This document shows, one piece after another, positions 62,596-64,000 of a DNA stretch of 64,000 nt. Source of the DNA: Terrimesophilobacter mesophilus (GTDB taxonomy: Bacteria > Actinomycetota > Actinomycetes > Actinomycetales > Microbacteriaceae); NCBI RefSeq assembly GCF_014200375.1, contig NZ_JACHBP010000001.1, positions 1,798,001-1,862,000 on the forward strand, given 5' to 3'. Below the pieces are notes generated by a model, which was given only the letters and a program-made list of their open reading frames with translations, was not told where the DNA came from and ran no database searches. The stretch's first letter is position 1, and the number at the start of each line of letters is the position of its first letter. A program made the position numbers and the translations under genes.

Positions 62596-64000
62596 GTGCT
62601 CCCTGGAATCAGCGGAATTTCGCTCTATCTGCCCCCGTACCGCGTCCAACTTCAGGACTGGTGCGCGTGGAATGACGAGTCGTGGGAGAAGACGCGCAGC
62701 GTCGTCGGCCGCAGCTTCCGGATGCGCGGGCCGGCCCAGAGCGTGTACACGCTCGCCGCGACCGCCGTGCTGCGTCTCATCGAGGACTACGGGCTCGACC
62801 CGCAGCGCGTCGGGATGCTGGCGCTCGGCACGGAATCCAGCAGCGACAACTCTGCGGGGGCGATCATCGTCAAGGGAATGATCAACGACGCCCTCGAGGC
62901 GAAGGGGATGTCCCCTCTCGCCCGCGACTGCGAGGTTCCGGAGTTCAAGCACGCCTGTCTCGCCGGGGTGTACGGGCTCAAGGCGGCGCTGCGTTACCTC
63001 GCCGCGGATGGTGTCGGCCGGCAGGCGATCGTCGTCTCTTCCGACATCGCCGAGTATGCGCTCGGCAGCACGGGGGAGCCGACGCAGGGTGCCGGGGCGG
63101 TCGCCATGCTCGTCGACGGCGATGCGCGACTGCTCGAGGTGGATCTCGCCGCAGGGGGCAGCGACTCCGACTACCGCACGGTCGACTTCCGTAAGCCGTT
63201 CGCGCGCTTCCGGCAGCCGCCGCGCGACGACGGCCAGATGCAGGACCTCCCGGTCTTCAACGGTCGGTACTCCACAAGCTGCTACATCGACGCGACGCAC
63301 CACGCCATGGCGGCCATGCTCGCCAAGCGCGGCGGCCGACCTGTCGACTACTTCACCGAGGTCGACCGCGTCTTCATGCACCGGCCGTACAACCAGATGC
63401 CGACGACCGGATGGGTCATGGCCTACCTGTTCGCGCTCGCCGCCGACGATGAGGGACGCGACAGGCTTCGCGAGTACTGCGCGGCATCCGGGGTCGACGC
63501 GGATGCCCTTCTCACCGAGCTGGACACCGCCTCGCCCTTCGACGAGTCGATCGTGACCGGTGCGAGCGACGGAGACGTGTTCCCGCTCTCGCGCAAGCTC
63601 CGGCAGCACCTGCGCGGGCTCGACCTGTGGCAATCGCTCGTCGTCGACAAGCTGAGCCTCGGCGCGGAGGCCATGCGCGACCTCGGCAACCTCTACTCCG
63701 CTGCGCTTCCCGCCTGGCTCGCCTCGGGACTGCGCCAGGCGGCGGATGACGGCCTCGACATCGCAGGCCAGTTTTGGCTCGCGCTCGGCTACGGCAGCGG
63801 CGACGCGGCGGAGGCGATCCCGATGCGGGTCGCGACGGGCTGGCAGGAGGCGGCCCGGCGCATCAACTTCGCCGAGGCGCTCGGAAACCCCGTCGACCTC
63901 ACCGAGGCGCAGTACCTCGCCCTGCACGAGGGCCGCTCGAGCGACCTCATTCCGGTGCCGCCGAGCGGCGAGTTCGTCGTCGAGTCCGTCGGTACCATCG
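62596..64000 (+). CDS. mvaS: hydroxymethylglutaryl-CoA synthase (3' end outside window)
   Basis: Condenses acetyl-CoA with acetoacetyl-CoA to HMG-CoA, the first committed step. The frame is open from GTG 62596 (AAGGA site nine bases upstream) to the window edge, 468 codons, with no stop. It starts LPGISGISLYLPPYRVQLQDW and has the acid/base Glu region in ALGTESSSDNSAGA, the catalytic cysteine in EFKHACLAGVYGLKAAL and a later His in FMHRPYNQMP, all positioned as in thiolase-fold HMG-CoA synthases. It diverges from mvaD. Confidence 0.88.
   Translation, partial: MLPGISGISLYLPPYRVQLQDWCAWNDESWEKTRSVVGRSFRMRGPAQSVYTLAATAVLRLIEDYGLDPQRVGMLALGTESSSDNSAGAIIVKGMINDALEAKGMSPLARDCEVPEFKHACLAGVYGLKAALRYLAADGVGRQAIVVSSDIAEYALGSTGEPTQGAGAVAMLVDGDARLLEVDLAAGGSDSDYRTVDFRKPFARFRQPPRDDGQMQDLPVFNGRYSTSCYIDATHHAMAAMLAKRGGRPVDYFTEVDRVFMHRPYNQMPTTGWVMAYLFALAADDEGRDRLREYCAASGVDADALLTELDTASPFDESIVTGASDGDVFPLSRKLRQHLRGLDLWQSLVVDKLSLGAEAMRDLGNLYSAALPAWLASGLRQAADDGLDIAGQFWLALGYGSGDAAEAIPMRVATGWQEAARRINFAEALGNPVDLTEAQYLALHEGRSSDLIPVPPSGEFVVESVGTI

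Overview
This window is chromosomal DNA of a high-GC actinobacterium, most likely a member of Microbacteriaceae or a close Micrococcales relative. The evidence is the actinobacterial gene order (recR after dnaX, lysC-asd, an M. tuberculosis-like acs / 6C RNA / tad / topA neighbourhood), a PASTA-bearing class A PBP, LAXTG sortase signals, frequent GTG starts and many leaderless promoters (TANNNT followed 6-7 bases later by the start codon). I see no rRNA, CRISPR array, insertion sequence, prophage or plasmid gene. Both edges cut genes: the 3' part of dnaX on the left and the 5' part of an HMG-CoA synthase gene on the right.

Layout. 1-6.2 kb: dnaX, recR, an SDR, lysC-asd and mqo. 6.3-10.1 kb: a histidine kinase, a degenerate kinase-like membrane protein and a LuxR-type response regulator with overlapping ends, then thymidine kinase. 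10.1-13.5 kb: a glycine-rich LAATG-anchored surface protein, then a divergent MDR reductase / TetR pair with a clear operator, and tRNA-Pro. 13.5-19.7 kb: metallophosphoesterase, class A PBP, DUF4177, RidA, acetyl-CoA synthetase. 19.8-25.7 kb: a 6C RNA, ltrA, and a Tad/Flp-pilus-like locus with an ATPase, a fused TadB-TadC protein, a frameshifted pilin and two TadE-like proteins, interrupted by an antisense LADTG surface protein. 25.8-38.2 kb: topA, tmk, holB, a lipoprotein protease, TetR, tRNA-Thr, a CAP-domain secreted protein, an oxidoreductase, dacB, pncA and an MFS pump.

38.2-50.4 kb is a catabolic island for 4-hydroxyphenylacetate (homoprotocatechuate meta-cleavage). A tightly overlapping minus-strand operon (FAH-RraA fusion, GntR, DapA-like lyase, hpaE, hpaD) lies opposite an IclR regulator / hpaC-hpaB pair, with succinate-semialdehyde dehydrogenase, thiolase and an SDR downstream. 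HpaB/HpaC make homoprotocatechuate, HpaD opens the ring, HpaE oxidises the semialdehyde, and the fusion plus the DapA-like lyase plausibly finish to pyruvate and succinate semialdehyde, which the dehydrogenase takes to succinate. Recognisable HpaF and HpaH genes are absent here.

50.4-57.7 kb: an RNA methyltransferase, an AhpD-like protein, an ABC exporter under a small HTH protein with twin operators, a lipoprotein, and a three-gene ABC-2 exporter. 57.7-64 kb: a mevalonate pathway cluster (mvaS diverging from mvaD, mvaK2 and a fused HMG-CoA reductase-mevalonate kinase) ending in a translationally coupled 32-residue membrane microprotein. I found no wholly new defence or mobile system. The most unusual items are the three gene fusions or degenerate partners (kinase/pseudokinase, TadB-TadC, FAH-RraA, HMGR-MvK), the frameshifted pilin and several well-formed operators.
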